Below, one piece after another: positions 5,536-6,057 of a stretch of DNA of 6,057 nt. The position numbers and the translations under genes are program-made. The stretch comes from Rhizobiaceae bacterium (GTDB lineage: Bacteria > Pseudomonadota > Alphaproteobacteria > Rhizobiales > Rhizobiaceae), in NCBI GenBank assembly GCA_020696915.1, contig JAJFMR010000194.1:1-6057 (forward strand), written 5' to 3'. The notes beneath the pieces were generated by a model that worked only from the letters and a program-made list of their open reading frames with translations, searched no databases and was not told the DNA's origin. Positions within the stretch are counted from its first letter, which is position 1. Each line of letters opens with the position of its first letter.

Positions 5536-6057
5536 ATGGACGCGGTCGCGCAAACGGCAGATGCGGCGGCGCCGGACGGGCGCATCGCCGACAACATCGT
5601 CTATTTCGCGCGGACTCTGCGCAAAGCCGGAATGCGGGTCGGCCCGGCCTCGGTGAAGGACGCCATCGAAGCGGTGCTCGCCGCCGGCATCGGGACACGC
5701 GAGGATTTCTACTGGACATTGCATGCGGTGCTGGTCTCGCGCCACGAGGACCACGCGGTGTTCGACGAGGCGTTCCGGCTGTTCTGGAAATCGCGTGAGC
5801 TGATCGAGAAGCTCCTGGCGATGTTTTCGCCAGTGGCGCTGGACCAGCGCCAGCGCCAGAAGCCGCGCACGGCCGAGAACCGCGTCAGCCAGGCGATGTT
5901 CGATTCCCGCGGCAGGGATCGGCCGCCGCGCGAAATTCCGGAAATCGAGATCGATGCAAGGTGGACGGTCTCCGGCAACGAGATGCTGCGCGGCAAGGAT
6001 TTCGCGCAGATGACCGCCTCCGAGCTGGCCGAGGCGCGGCGCGCCATCTCCGGGCTC
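5536..6057 (+). CDS. CoxE-like VWA-domain protein, N-terminal part only
   Basis: The first 174 codons are present and the frame is open at the window end. The sequence fits the VWA CoxE-like family (PF05762), usually near 400 residues, whose metal-binding VWA domain is in the C-terminal part and therefore not visible here. What can be seen is the conserved helical N-terminal region: VYFARTLRKAGMRVGP (22-37), TREDFYWTLHAVLVSRHED (54-72) and FDEAFRLFWKS (76-86). A basic, glutamine-rich linker follows (about 99-131), then the lead-in to the VWA domain, NEMLRGKDFAQMTASELAEA (148-167). It starts nine bases after the MoxR stop with only a weak ribosome site, so it probably depends on the upstream genes. 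In characterised systems CoxE partners CoxD, which makes it the expected partner of the adjacent MoxR ATPase. Confidence 0.9.
   Translation, partial: MDAVAQTADAAAPDGRIADNIVYFARTLRKAGMRVGPASVKDAIEAVLAAGIGTREDFYWTLHAVLVSRHEDHAVFDEAFRLFWKSRELIEKLLAMFSPVALDQRQRQKPRTAENRVSQAMFDSRGRDRPPREIPEIEIDARWTVSGNEMLRGKDFAQMTASELAEARRAISGL
5834..5852. repeat. Perfect 9-base-arm palindrome inside the CoxE-like gene
   Basis: TGGCGCTGG (5834-5842) and CCAGCGCCA (5844-5852) are exact inverted arms around a single base. The site lies in the codons for the basic linker (Ala-Leu-Asp-Gln-Arg), and the CAGCGC unit is repeated directly after it. It is probably a result of alternating Gln/Arg codons in GC-rich DNA; no regulatory role is evident. 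Confidence 0.4.

Noticed and set aside
4558..5754. A 398-codon minus-strand open frame opposite the MoxR and CoxE-like genes
   Set aside because: It spans two clear plus-strand genes, is rich in Asp, Arg and His as reverse-frame shadows usually are, and has no motif.

Overview
The window looks like ordinary chromosomal DNA of a high-GC alphaproteobacterium, most likely of the order Hyphomicrobiales (a Mesorhizobium/Phyllobacteriaceae-like relative). This placement rests on protein style, GC-rich third positions and a remembered gene-neighbourhood impression; no search was run. I see no tRNA, rRNA, CRISPR array, insertion sequence, phage gene or integration site. Seven protein-coding genes fill almost all of the sequence, and two of them run off the ends.

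Left block, all on the minus strand, in transcription order from about 3900 down to 1: (i) a secreted LivK-type ABC transporter solute-binding protein (2825-3898); (ii) a cytoplasmic P1-family self-cleaving aminopeptidase (1818-2825), whose ATG shares one base with the stop of the binding protein; (iii) an exported DUF2259 protein of unknown function (979-1728); and (iv) adenylosuccinate lyase PurB (842 down to the window edge, about two thirds of the gene). The first two are probably co-translated. The gaps before DUF2259 (89 bases) and purB (136 bases) are long enough for extra promoters, and a candidate purB promoter is visible.

Right block, all on the plus strand: a RutF/HpaC-type flavin reductase with a GTG start (4079-4597), a MoxR/CoxD-type AAA+ ATPase overlapping it by ATGA (4594-5526), and nine bases later a CoxE-type von Willebrand factor A protein (5536 to the window end, N-terminal half only). 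The MoxR-CoxE pair resembles CoxD-CoxE, which help mature molybdenum hydroxylases, but no cox structural gene lies in the window.

The two blocks diverge from a 180-base intergenic region (3899-4078). It holds a plausible plus-strand promoter, a weaker minus-strand one, an 8-base-arm inverted repeat overlapping the plus-strand -35 box, and a small GC hairpin just upstream of the binding-protein ribosome site. I found no convincing new system. The items most worth a second look are the flavin reductase/MoxR/CoxE operon, the orphan binding protein coupled to a peptidase, and the inverted repeat between the divergent promoters.
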